Source of the DNA: Jiangella gansuensis DSM 44835
GTDB taxonomy: Bacteria; Actinomycetota; Actinomycetes; Jiangellales; Jiangellaceae
Direction: 5' to 3'
Length of the DNA: 64,000 nucleotides
Assembly: GCF_000515395.1 (NCBI RefSeq)
Contig: NZ_KI911782.1
Location: 2,602,606-2,666,605, forward strand
The notes under the pieces are model-generated. The model saw only the letters and a program-made list of their open reading frames with translations, ran no database searches and was not told where the DNA came from. Below are positions 33,812-44,599 of the stretch, in pieces. Made by a program: the position numbers and the translations under genes. Position 1 is the stretch's first letter. Every line of letters starts with the position of its first letter.

Positions 33812-35032
33812 GTGGTGGTCGAGGTCGGCCCGGTCGCGCACGGCGGAAGTTGCGTGGCCCGGCACGAGGGACGAGCGGTCTTCGTCCGGCATGCCCTGCC
33901 CGGTGAGCGGGTCCGGATCCGGGTCACCGAAGGTGGTTCGGAGGACCGGTTCTGGCGGGCCGACGCCGTCGAGGTGCTGTCCGCGTCGCCGGACCGGGTG
34001 GAGCCGCCGTGCCCATGGGCCGGACCCGGGCGCTGCGGCGGCTGTGACTGGCAGCACGCGACGCGCCCGGCACAGCGCCGGCTCAAGGCCGCCGTCGTGG
34101 CCGAGCAACTGCGCCGGCTGGCCGGCATCGACCGCTCGGTCGAGGTCGAAGCGGTGCCGGTTCGATCGTCGGCCGCGGCCGAGGAGCGCACCCCGGCCGG
34201 CGACGACGACGGGCTCGGCTGGCGCACGCGGGTCACGTACGCGGTGGACCCGGCGACGGGCCGGGCCGGGTTGCGGGCGCACCGCTCGCACGCGGTGGTT
34301 CCGATCGACACCTGCCTGATCGCGCACCCGGAACTCCGGGCGGCGGGCGTGGAACAGCAGGAGTGGCCGGACGTGTCGGCCGTCGAGGTCGTGGTGTCGA
34401 ACACCGGCGACCGCCAGGTCATCGCCGACGGCGTCGTGCGCAGCGGCCGTGGTCATGTGGTCGAGGAGGCGGCCGGGCGTCGCTGGCGGGTCAGCGGCGG
34501 CGGGTTCTGGCAGGTCCACCCCGGTGCGGCCGCCACGCTGGTCGCCGCCGTGCTCGATGGGTTGCGCCCGCAGCCGGGGGAGCGGGCCATGGACCTCTAC
34601 AGCGGCGTCGGGCTGTTCGCCGGAGCGCTGGCCGAGGCGGTCGGGCCGAACGGGTCGGTGGTGGCCGTCGAGGGGTCGCGCCGGGCCGTCGCCGACGCGC
34701 GGCGCAACCTGCATGACGTCGGCTGGGTGAAGCTGGTCGAGGGGCGGGTCGACCGGGTGCTGGCCACTGACCCAGCGCAGCGCGGCCCGATCGACATCGT
34801 GGTGCTCGACCCGCCGCGCGACGGCGCGAAGTCCGCCGTCGTGCGGGCGATCGCCGAGCGCGCCCCGCGCGCCGTCGCCTACGTGGCCTGTGATCCCGCG
34901 GCGCTGGCCCGCGACCTCGCGACCTTCGCGCAACACGGCTACGAGCTGACCAGCCTGCGGGCGTTCGACCTGTTCCCGATGACGCACCACGCCGAATGCG
35001 TCGCCGTCCTGCATCCGCCGCGGCCGGAATGA
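33812..35032 (+). CDS. Class I SAM-dependent RNA methyltransferase, TrmA/RumA family
   Basis: A 406-residue uracil-C5-type RNA methyltransferase. It has a short TRAM-like N-terminal domain (VVVEVGPVAHGGSCVAR), Fe-S cluster Cys residues in CPWAGPGRCGGC (about 67-78), SAM motif DLYSGVGLFAGALAEA, and the catalytic Cys in VACDPAALARD near the end. The start is uncertain: no ATG is nearby, GTG 33812 or 33815 gives the usual N-terminus, and a CTG at 33761 overlapping the permease stop is also possible. Target (tRNA or rRNA) unknown. Confidence 0.87.
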   Translation: MVVEVGPVAHGGSCVARHEGRAVFVRHALPGERVRIRVTEGGSEDRFWRADAVEVLSASPDRVEPPCPWAGPGRCGGCDWQHATRPAQRRLKAAVVAEQLRRLAGIDRSVEVEAVPVRSSAAAEERTPAGDDDGLGWRTRVTYAVDPATGRAGLRAHRSHAVVPIDTCLIAHPELRAAGVEQQEWPDVSAVEVVVSNTGDRQVIADGVVRSGRGHVVEEAAGRRWRVSGGGFWQVHPGAAATLVAAVLDGLRPQPGERAMDLYSGVGLFAGALAEAVGPNGSVVAVEGSRRAVADARRNLHDVGWVKLVEGRVDRVLATDPAQRGPIDIVVLDPPRDGAKSAVVRAIAERAPRAVAYVACDPAALARDLATFAQHGYELTSLRAFDLFPMTHHAECVAVLHPPRPE

Positions 35033-35072
35033 TCATCGTGCGGAGCTGATCGCGGACCGTCTCCGCGTGAAC

Positions 35073-35078
35073 TATCCT
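35073..35078 (+). promoter_or_regulatory. Possible -10 box of the corA leader transcript
   Basis: TATCCT matches TAnnnT and would place transcription start near 35085, giving a leader of about 175 bases before corA. No clear -35 box is visible. Confidence 0.4.
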
Positions 35079-35124
35079 TGACCGTGGCGACAACCGTACG
35101 GGTCAGGAGGAGGTGGGTACTGCC

Positions 35125-35184
35125 ATGCGTAGTGAGCCTCCTAGTCATGCGCCGCAGGGCGCCACGGCCGTCGCGGGCAGATAA
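35125..35184 (+). CDS. Putative 19-residue leader peptide upstream of corA
   Basis: ATG 35125 to TAA 35184 encodes MRSEPPSHAPQGATAVAGR, preceded by a strong ribosome site (AGGAGGAGG, 35105-35113). It lies entirely inside the corA leader and ends 74 bases before the corA ATG. The early acidic residue followed by Pro-Pro recalls the E. coli/Salmonella MgtL leader peptide, whose acidic/Pro-rich start destabilises ribosomes when Mg2+ is low. Function here is inferred from position and composition only. Confidence 0.5.
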   Translation: MRSEPPSHAPQGATAVAGR

Positions 35185-35258
35185 GGGCCGGCGGTCCGGG
35201 TCGTCCTGCGTCTCTAGACACCCCCGCACCGTCAGCCACACCGTTTGGGAGCGACGCC

Positions 35259-36404
35259 ATGCCTCCTCGTCGTCAGCGCGCACTGCGTGTCATCCGCCCG
35301 GCCCTGCGCCGGCAGAGCCGAGTCGGCACCATGGCCGGCGATTTCGACCAGTCGGCCAGCGAACCTGAAACGACCGAGCCGCGTTCCAGCGTCGTCGACG
35401 CGGCGCTGTACCGCGACGGCAAGCGCATCAGCACACCCAGCTCCCTGGCCGAGACCTACCGGCAGTTGCGTGAGGACGCCGGCGCCATGGCGTGGATCGG
35501 CCTCTTCCGGCCCAGCGACGCGGAGCTGATGTCACTGGCCGACGAGTTCGACCTGCACCCGCTGTCCGTCGAGGACGCCATGGAGGCGCACCAGCGTCCC
35601 AAGCTGGAGCGCTACGGCGAAACGCTGTTCGTCGTACTGCGGGCGGCCCGTTACCTGGACGCGGTGGAGGAGGTCGACTTCGCCGAGTTGCACCTGTTCG
35701 TCGGGCCCGGCTTCGTCATCACCGTCCGGCACGGCGCCGCGCCCAACCTGTCCGCCGTGCGCCGGCGCATGGAGGACAGCCCTGACCTCCTGCGGCTCGG
35801 CCCAGAGGCCGTCCTCTACGCCGTGCTCGACGCCGTCGTCGACGGGTACGTCCCGGTGGTCGCCGGTGTGTCGAACGACGTGGACGAGATCGAGACCGAG
35901 GTGTTCGGCCGCGACCCGAGCGTCTCCCGGCGCATCTACGAGCTGTCCCGCGAGGTCCTGGAGTTCCAGCGCGCGACCCGGCCGCTCAGCGTCATGATGC
36001 GCGACCTCGAAGCCGGCTTCGACAAGTACTCCACCGACGAGGAGCTGCAGCGCTATCTGCGCGACGTCGCCGACCACGTCGTGGAGGTCACCGAGCGGGT
36101 GGACGGGTTCCGCCAGGTGCTGCAGGACATCCTGGCCGTCAATGCCACCTTGGTGACGCAGCAGCAGAACGAGGAGATGAAGGCGCTCACCGAGGCCAGC
36201 TACGAGCAGAACGAGGAGCTCAAGAAGATCTCCGCATGGGCGGCGATTCTCTTCGCCCCCACCCTCGTCGGCACCATCTACGGCATGAACTTCACCCACA
36301 TGCCGGAGGTCGACTGGGTCTTCGGCTACCCGATGGCGATTCTGCTCATGGCGATGGTGTGCGCCGGCCTCTTCGTCGTCTTCCGCCGCCGCGGCTGGTT
36401 GTGA
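35259..36404 (+). CDS. CorA-family magnesium/cobalt transporter
   Basis: A 381-residue divalent-cation channel. A large cytoplasmic N-terminal domain (about 40-315) is followed by two C-terminal membrane segments; the signature YGMNFTHMPE sits between them near 342-351. This is the common CorA length. The ATG at 35259 has a ribosome site (GGGAGCG, 6 bases upstream); ATG 35331 is an alternative that would remove a basic 24-residue extension. The 226-base upstream region contains the putative leader peptide, suggesting magnesium-dependent control. Confidence 0.92.
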   Translation: MPPRRQRALRVIRPALRRQSRVGTMAGDFDQSASEPETTEPRSSVVDAALYRDGKRISTPSSLAETYRQLREDAGAMAWIGLFRPSDAELMSLADEFDLHPLSVEDAMEAHQRPKLERYGETLFVVLRAARYLDAVEEVDFAELHLFVGPGFVITVRHGAAPNLSAVRRRMEDSPDLLRLGPEAVLYAVLDAVVDGYVPVVAGVSNDVDEIETEVFGRDPSVSRRIYELSREVLEFQRATRPLSVMMRDLEAGFDKYSTDEELQRYLRDVADHVVEVTERVDGFRQVLQDILAVNATLVTQQQNEEMKALTEASYEQNEELKKISAWAAILFAPTLVGTIYGMNFTHMPEVDWVFGYPMAILLMAMVCAGLFVVFRRRGWL

Positions 36405-36467
36405 GGTCGGGCCGAGGCACGCCTCCCAGGCGAGGCCGTGGATGAATGCCGTGATTTGCTTGATGAC

Positions 36468-37388
36468 ATGCAGCTGAGGATCTTCACCGAACCCCAACAG
36501 GGCGCGAGCTACGACGACCTCTTGCGAGTGGCGCAGGCCACCGAGCGGCTCGGATTCGATGCCTTCTTCCGCTCCGACCACTATCTGGCCATGGGTAGCG
36601 GGTCCGGCCTGCCCGGGCCGACGGACGCCTGGACCACGCTGGCCGGGCTGGCCCGCGAGACTTCCCGCATCCGTTTGGGCACGCTGGTGTCGTCGGCGAC
36701 GTTCCGGTACCCGGGTGTGCTGGCCATCCAGGCCGCCCAGGTCGACCAGATGTCCGGCGGCCGGGTCGAGCTGGGGCTCGGTGCGGGCTGGTTCGAGCGC
36801 GAGCACGCCGCCTACGGCATCCCCTTCCCGCCGAAGCGGTTCGGCCTGCTGGAAGAGCAGCTCTCCATCATCACCGGGCTGTGGTCCACACCGGAGGGGT
36901 CACGCTTCGACTTCGCCGGAGACCACTACACGCTGACCGATTCACCGGCACTGCCGAAGCCGGTGCAGCAGCCGATCCCCGTGATCATCGGCGGCAACGG
37001 CCCGCGCCGCACGCCGGCGCTGGCCGCGAAGTTCGCCGCCGAGTACAACACCTCGTTCCCGCCGAAGGACGAGATCGCCGGCAAGTTCGGCAACGTCCGC
37101 AAGGCCTGCGAGGACGCCAGCCGCGACCCTGATTCGCTGGTCTACTCCGCGGCACTGATCGCGGTCTGCGGCAGCGACGAGGCCGAGTTCGCTCGCCGCG
37201 CCGCCGTCGTGGGCCGTGAGCCCGAGGAACTGCGGCGCAACGGCCTGGCGGGCAGGCCGCAGGAGCTGGTCGACGGCATCAACGCGCTGAAGGAGCTGGG
37301 CGCCGGGCACGTGTACCTGCAGATCCTGGACCTGTCCGATCTAGACCACCTGGAGCTCATCGCGGCCGAGGTCGCACCGCACGTCTGA
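36468..37388 (+). CDS. LLM-class F420-dependent oxidoreductase
   Basis: A 306-residue luciferase-like monooxygenase-family protein, beta/alpha barrel, with MQLRIFTEPQQGASYDDLL at the start, RSDHYLAMG, and the GLGAGWFEREHAAYG segment common to F420-dependent members. Substrate unknown. ATG 36468 is preferred to GTG 36438, because homologues begin with MQLRIFTEP. It converges on glmS across an inverted-repeat terminator. Confidence 0.9.
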   Translation: MQLRIFTEPQQGASYDDLLRVAQATERLGFDAFFRSDHYLAMGSGSGLPGPTDAWTTLAGLARETSRIRLGTLVSSATFRYPGVLAIQAAQVDQMSGGRVELGLGAGWFEREHAAYGIPFPPKRFGLLEEQLSIITGLWSTPEGSRFDFAGDHYTLTDSPALPKPVQQPIPVIIGGNGPRRTPALAAKFAAEYNTSFPPKDEIAGKFGNVRKACEDASRDPDSLVYSAALIAVCGSDEAEFARRAAVVGREPEELRRNGLAGRPQELVDGINALKELGAGHVYLQILDLSDLDHLELIAAEVAPHV

Positions 37389-37458
37389 CGGACGCCCCAG
37401 CCACACGCGGGCTGCTCGGCTCGGGCCCTCCGGCCCAGCGGCTCCACACCCGCCTCCG

Positions 37459-37538
37459 CCGCGTTGATCTTGGAGGAAACGCAGAATCCCCGGGCGAAAT
37501 GTCCGATTGATTCCGCAGAAAGTCCAAGATCAACGCGG
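37459..37538. terminator. 16-bp inverted repeat between convergent LLM and glmS genes
   Basis: CCGCGTTGATCTTGGA (37459-37474) and its exact complement (37523-37538) enclose 48 bases with a further partial pairing (GCAGAATC with GATTCCGC). It sits in the middle of a 189-base gap between two converging genes and could terminate both. The TTGATCTTGGA arm sequence is, from memory, frequent in actinobacterial intergenic DNA, so it may also be a dispersed repeat; only one copy is in this window. Confidence 0.6.
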
Positions 37539-37577
37539 CTCGCGGGTGCCTGGAAGGGGCTGGGGCGGCCGTCCCGG

Positions 37578-39395
37578 TCACTCCACGGTGACGGACTTGG
37601 CGAGGTTGCGCGGCTTGTCCACGTCGTGACCGAGTTCGCGCGCGGCGTGGTAGGCCAGGAGCTGGAGCGGGATCGTCAGCAGGACCGGATCCAGCTCGGG
37701 CTCGCTCTTCGGCACCGTGACCACGTGCCGGGCCCGCACACCGAGGTCGACGCCGTCGTGCGTCACCACGCACAGCGGCCCGGACCTCGCGGTGATCTCA
37801 TGCAGCGCGCCGAGGTTGCGGTCCAGCAACTCGTCGTCGGGCACGATCGCGACGGTGGGCAGGTGCGGGCCGACCAGCGCGAGCGGGCCGTGCTTGAGCT
37901 CGGAGGTCTGGTACGCCTCGGCGTGCCGGTAGGAGATCTCCTTGAACTTCTGGGCGCCCTCGCGGGCGACGGGATACCCCCGGGTCCGCCCGACGAAGAA
38001 CAGGCTCGGCGCCGCGGCGAGGTCGGCGGCGATGCCGGCGAGGTGGTCCTCGTCGGCGAGGATCTTCTCGATCTGCTCCGGAAGCCGCTGCAGCGCGGTG
38101 AGCAGCCGCCGTCCGTCCGCCGGTGAGACGTCGCGGATCCGGCCCAAATGAATGCCGAGCAGCGCGAAGGCGATGTCCATGGTGGTCAGCGCCTTGGTGG
38201 AGGCGACCGCGATCTCGGGCCCGGCATGCAGGTAGATGCCGCCGTCGCACTCCCGGGCGATGCTCGACCCGACCACGTTCACCAGGCCGATGACGCGGCC
38301 GCCCTTGCGCTTGAGCTCCTGGACGGCCACCAGGGTGTCGTAGGTCTCGCCGGACTGGCTGACGGCGACGTAGAGGGTGTCCTTCTCGATGACCGGGTTG
38401 CGGTAGCGGAACTCGGACGCGGGTTCGGCGTCGGCGGGGATGCGGGCCAGTTCCTCGATGAACTGGGCGCCGATCTGGCCGGCGTAGTACGCCGAGCCGC
38501 AGCCGAGGATCTTGACCCGGCGGAACTCGCGTGCCTCTCGCGCGTCCATCTCCAGGCCGCCGAGCCGGACGGTGTGGAACCGCTCGTCCAGCCGTCCGCG
38601 CAGGCTGCGGCGGGCCGCCTCGGGCTGCTCCAGGATCTCCTTGCGCATGAAGTGCTCGTGCGCGCCCTTGTCGTACTCGCTGCTCGACCAGTCGACGGTG
38701 ACGGCGGTCTTCGTCGTGCGGGCCTCCCGGGTGAACGTCTGGTAGCCGTCGGCCCGGACGGTGGCCAGCTCGCCGTCGTCGAGGTGGACCACCTGCCGGG
38801 TGTACCGGACCAGCGCGGCGGCGTCACTGGCGACATGCATCTCGCGCTCGCCGATCCCGAGGATGATCGGACTGCCGTTGCGGGCGACGACCAGCCGGTC
38901 CGGGTGCGCGAGGTGGGCGACGGCGATGCCGTACGTGCCGTCGACGGTGGCGAGTGCGGCGAGGACGGCGTCCTCGAGAGTCTCGGCGTCGGCGCGGGCG
39001 ATGAGGTGGGCCAGCACCTCGGTGTCGGTGTCGGAGCCGAACGTGACGCCGTCGGCGGCCAGCTCGGCGCGCAGCGGGCCCGCGTTGTCGATGATGCCGT
39101 TGTGCACCACCGCGACGCGTCCGTCGGCACTGAGGTGCGGGTGTGCGTTGCGCTGCGACGGCACGCCATGGGTGGCCCAGCGGGTGTGACCGACGCCGAC
39201 CTTCCCGCCGAACCGCTTCGGCAGCGTCGACTCCAGGTCACGCACCCGCCCGACGTCGCGGTGCACGCGCACGTGGTCGGGTGCGAGGACGGCGACTCCG
39301 GCGGAGTCGTAGCCGCGGTACTCCAGCCGGGCCAGCCCGTCGACGAGGATGGGCGCGGCCGGCTTGGCGCCGACGTAGCCGACGATTCCGCACAT
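37578..39395 (-). CDS. glmS: Glutamine-fructose-6-phosphate aminotransferase (isomerising)
   Basis: A 605-residue enzyme that makes glucosamine-6-phosphate, the first step toward UDP-GlcNAc and peptidoglycan. Cys2 of MCGIVGYVG is the glutaminase nucleophile after Met removal; the N-terminal amidotransferase domain (about 1-225) is followed by two SIS sugar-isomerase domains and the conserved end (DKPRNLAKSVTVE). ATG 39395 is fixed by Cys2. A small conserved gene lies 32 bases upstream on the same strand. Confidence 0.96.
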   Translation of the reverse strand: MCGIVGYVGAKPAAPILVDGLARLEYRGYDSAGVAVLAPDHVRVHRDVGRVRDLESTLPKRFGGKVGVGHTRWATHGVPSQRNAHPHLSADGRVAVVHNGIIDNAGPLRAELAADGVTFGSDTDTEVLAHLIARADAETLEDAVLAALATVDGTYGIAVAHLAHPDRLVVARNGSPIILGIGEREMHVASDAAALVRYTRQVVHLDDGELATVRADGYQTFTREARTTKTAVTVDWSSSEYDKGAHEHFMRKEILEQPEAARRSLRGRLDERFHTVRLGGLEMDAREAREFRRVKILGCGSAYYAGQIGAQFIEELARIPADAEPASEFRYRNPVIEKDTLYVAVSQSGETYDTLVAVQELKRKGGRVIGLVNVVGSSIARECDGGIYLHAGPEIAVASTKALTTMDIAFALLGIHLGRIRDVSPADGRRLLTALQRLPEQIEKILADEDHLAGIAADLAAAPSLFFVGRTRGYPVAREGAQKFKEISYRHAEAYQTSELKHGPLALVGPHLPTVAIVPDDELLDRNLGALHEITARSGPLCVVTHDGVDLGVRARHVVTVPKSEPELDPVLLTIPLQLLAYHAARELGHDVDKPRNLAKSVTVE

Positions 39396-39427
39396 GGTGG
39401 TCTGTCCTCTCGGGTTCGCGTTCGTGG

Positions 39428-39685
39428 TCAGCCGTAGACCATGCGGCGCAGCTGACGGGCCGACAGCTGGGGCGCGCGGACCGGCCGGTGGGTCAGCTCG
39501 GCCTGGATGCGCTCGAAGATGTCGTCGTTCCTGCCGCCGCGCAGTCGCAGCTCCTGGTGGCGCCGCCGGACGTACTCGTCGACCGTCTCGGAGAAGTAGG
39601 CGGCGACGTCGGCGACGATCCGGCTCGCGTCGCCCGCCGGTAGTCCGGTGCTCCGGACGATCTGCTCCACCAGATCTTGGGTCAT
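39428..39685 (-). CDS. Conserved hypothetical protein upstream of glmS
   Basis: An 85-residue helical, charged protein, MTQDLVEQIVRSTGLPAG at the start and QLSARQLRRMVYG at the end. Not assigned to a named family. Codon use matches neighbouring real genes, a GGCAGGG ribosome site lies 8 bases before ATG 39685, and it is just 32 bases upstream of glmS, so it is probably co-transcribed. Confidence 0.7.
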   Translation of the reverse strand: MTQDLVEQIVRSTGLPAGDASRIVADVAAYFSETVDEYVRRRHQELRLRGGRNDDIFERIQAELTHRPVRAPQLSARQLRRMVYG

Positions 39686-40160
39686 GGCGATACCCTGCCT
39701 GCGATACGCGGAATCGCCAAGAATCTGCCCGGAATCGGGCAGGAAACCACTTTCGCCGGCCCTTCATCCGCCCGTCTGGAGCAAGCCGGTCGCGTAGACG
39801 ACGACCTGGGCGCGGTCGCACAGATCGAGCTTCATGAGGGCGCGCGCCAGGTAGAGGCTGGTGCGGCGGCGCGCGGATCTGCTGCTCGTGGCCGCCGCGG
39901 TGTTCGAGGGCGCGGTGAGCGGCATGTCCGGCGGGCCGGGGCGAGGGCGGGGGCTGTGTGCTCATATTTGCTGTGGGTACGGTCCGGACCGCGAACGTGA
40001 CATCCTCGCGGAGAGTCGTGATATCTTGACCTCAAGAGACTTCCGGCGCGGGGCGGCGGGATCCGCAGCTCGGTGTTAGGCGACCCTCATCGCCCATCGG
40101 CTGCCGGCGTTGCGCGACGATGAACGGCATCACACGGACGCGAGAGGTTGGGGATCGAAC
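39686..40160 (+). other. Intergenic region with decayed regulator tail and acnA promoter
   Basis: No intact gene is seen in these 475 bases. The stretch 39764-39874 is a LuxR remnant on the minus strand (listed separately). Close to acnA, GTGACA (39997-40002) and TATCTT (40022-40027), 19 bases apart, are a plausible promoter, and CTTGA-cc-TCAAG (40025-40036) is a small inverted repeat overlapping it that could bind a regulator. Confidence 0.4.
39764..39874 (-). pseudogene. Remnant of a LuxR/NarL-type DNA-binding domain
   Basis: The minus-strand frame ends with 36 residues including RTSLYLARALMK and LDLCDRAQVVVYATGLL before a stop codon. This matches the last helix and tail of LuxR/NarL response regulators, where one expects a Lys-Leu-x-Leu-x-Asp-Arg-x-Gln core. 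The recognition helix and everything N-terminal to it are missing or unrecognisable. I read it as the 3' end of a deleted regulator gene. Confidence 0.6.
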
Positions 40161-42983
<2,823 letters not shown>

Positions 42984-43000
42984 CGAGCACCACCGCCCCG

Positions 43001-43039
43001 CTGTCCACAGCGTCATCGTCGCCGCCCCGGTTGTCCACA
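43001..43039. other. Pair of DnaA-box-like sequences after acnA
   Basis: CTGTCCACA (43001-43009) and TTGTCCACA (43031-43039) lie 30 bases apart in the same orientation. The second is an exact match to the DnaA box consensus of high-GC actinobacteria and forms the loop of the acnA terminator. Two boxes are too few for an origin; a DnaA titration or regulatory site is possible but unproven. Confidence 0.35.
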
Positions 43040-43060
43040 ATCGGGGCGGCGACGCTTTTC
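43017..43060 (+). terminator. Intrinsic terminator of acnA
   Basis: CGTCGCCGCCCCG (43017-43029) pairs perfectly with CGGGGCGGCGACG (43042-43054) around a 12-base loop and is followed by CTTTTC (43055-43060). It is the only stem-plus-T-tract terminator I see in the window, 34 bases after the acnA stop. Confidence 0.85.
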
Positions 43061-43090
43061 CGGACCGGGTGGTGCCCGCACGCTGGGCAC

Positions 43091-44149
43091 ATGGTCGTCG
43101 ATCGTGAGCCGCTGCCGGCGGATGTCCAGCGCCTCCTGCGCTCCGGCCACGGCGTCTTCCCCGTCCGTGAAGCCGAGCGCCTCCGGATCAGCCGCGGCCG
43201 CGTTGCCAGGCTGGCCCAGGCAGGAGTCCTGACCCGGTTGGCCGACGGCGCTTATGCCGACGCGTGGGAGTACGGCAGGGCGGGCGAGTGGACGGCGTTC
43301 GCGTTGAGGTCGCGGGCTTTCACCCTGGCCTGTGGGCCGGGAGCGGTCGCGGCAGCGTGGTCGGCGGGCGCGCTCCTGGACGTGCCGACCATCAGCAGCC
43401 CTCCGAGCCTGCCGCTGGCATTCGTCCCTCACGGCGTTCGCGCAGGCAGCAACAATGTGTACGGGTGCGTCCGGGCGGTCGACCTACCGCGGTCCCACTG
43501 TGCTTTCGCGGGCGGGTGCTGGTTGACGCCCCTGCCGCGGACCGTGGTTGACATCGCTCGGACATCATCGCGTGCTGACGCTCTGGTCGTTGCGGACGCC
43601 GCCCTCTCGACCCGGATGAGCGAGGTGGCATTGCGGACGGTTCTGGACTTCGAGGCGGGATGGCGAGGGGTTCGCGACGCCACCTGGGTGGTGGACCACG
43701 CCGATCCCTTCGCCCAGAGTCCACTGGAGACCCTCGGTCGCCTGACATTCATCGAATACGGTCTGCCGATGCCGATCTCGAACGCTTGGGTCGAGGTGGG
43801 CCGGGATCGCTATCGAGTCGATCATCTCCTTCCGGACCGGTGGTTGGCGTTCGAAGGTGACGCCTCGTTGAAGTACGACGGTCGTGACGACGCTGGGCGT
43901 GTCGTGGCCGAACAGCGAGAACGCGAGTGGCGGCTGCGTGACAGCGGCGTGGAGGTGGTCCGCTACGGCTGGGATCTCGCTCGCCACGACCGAGGTCGGC
44001 TTGCCGCTCGGTTTCGGCCGCACAGCGGAACTCAGCCGCAGCACGCGACCCAGACCCAGGACGTTACGGAAGGTCAGGGGGCTCGACGGGGTCGGGTGCG
44101 ACGGTGTCGCGATCCCGGCCGCGCAGGGCAACGATGCCCGCCAGCATGA
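43091..44149 (+). CDS. AbiEi-antitoxin-like / DUF559-type protein
   Basis: A 352-residue protein. The N-terminal part (about 8-70) is a winged-helix, AbiEi-type domain (LRISRGRVARLAQAGVL, TRLADGAYA); the C-terminal part (about 240-320) has the YRVDHLLP, LAFEGD and WRLRDSGVEVVRYGW pattern of DUF559/Vsr-like nuclease folds. Such proteins are common singletons in actinobacteria and their roles are unclear; no toxin partner is adjacent. ATG 43091. The last 86 bases overlap the convergent gene at 44064, and the final Gln/Arg-rich tail may be non-essential. Codon use is less biased than in neighbours, compatible with transfer. Confidence 0.75.
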   Translation: MVVDREPLPADVQRLLRSGHGVFPVREAERLRISRGRVARLAQAGVLTRLADGAYADAWEYGRAGEWTAFALRSRAFTLACGPGAVAAAWSAGALLDVPTISSPPSLPLAFVPHGVRAGSNNVYGCVRAVDLPRSHCAFAGGCWLTPLPRTVVDIARTSSRADALVVADAALSTRMSEVALRTVLDFEAGWRGVRDATWVVDHADPFAQSPLETLGRLTFIEYGLPMPISNAWVEVGRDRYRVDHLLPDRWLAFEGDASLKYDGRDDAGRVVAEQREREWRLRDSGVEVVRYGWDLARHDRGRLAARFRPHSGTQPQHATQTQDVTEGQGARRGRVRRCRDPGRAGQRCPPA

Positions 44150-44522
44150 CCAGCAGCGCGGCCGCGCACACCCACGCGCCGGCCTGAACATCGCCGACGG
44201 AGAACGCGATGGCGTCGTCGGCCGAAGACATCACCGCCCAGAGCACCAGGACCGCGACGCCGATCAGCCAGCCCAGGCTCAGCACGAACCGCGACAGCAG
44301 CAGTGCCCCAACGATGCCGAGCACCGCGACCACGGCCAGCGGCATCGCCATGGAGTTCCAGTAGGACGTCGGCTCACCGGTCGCGTCGGTCTGGAACAGC
44401 CGCTCCAGTCGGAACTGGGTGGCGTCGTCGCCGTCGTACCAGTTGAGGTAGGCGCTGGCGGTGACACCGAGGGCGCCGACGGCCGCGACGACTGCGGCAC
44501 CCGCGCGCTGGCGTGTGATCAT
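44064..44522 (-). CDS. Four-helix membrane protein, tandem paralogue A
   Basis: A 152-residue protein with four hydrophobic segments (about 9-27, 61-80, 83-101, 112-133). After the first segment is ASAYLNWYDGD and after the external loop SYWNSMAMPLAVVAVLG. It shares this plan and motifs (SAYL-WY, YW-S-A-PLAVV-LG, SLGWLIGVA) with the gene at 44600, so the two are diverged tandem duplicates. Function unknown. ATG 44522. Its 3' end overlaps the DUF559-like gene. Confidence 0.75.
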   Translation of the reverse strand: MITRQRAGAAVVAAVGALGVTASAYLNWYDGDDATQFRLERLFQTDATGEPTSYWNSMAMPLAVVAVLGIVGALLLSRFVLSLGWLIGVAVLVLWAVMSSADDAIAFSVGDVQAGAWVCAAALLVMLAGIVALRGRDRDTVAPDPVEPPDLP

Positions 44523-44599
44523 GTGGATCGCCTCCTCATCGAGGGTCCCTATGGATCACTCTGCCACGCGGGTGAGCCCGTGCGACGCGGATCGGACGA

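Noticed and set aside
35027-35042. GGAATGATCATCGTG at the end of the RNA methyltransferase gene, resembling the repeat block
   Set aside because: Only about ten bases match, and neither CCATGG nor the hairpin follows; treated as chance.
35073-35258. A magnesium (M-box) or yybP-ykoY riboswitch upstream of corA
   Set aside because: I could not find the conserved core sequences of either class in the leader; the leader-peptide explanation fits better. An Infernal scan would settle it.
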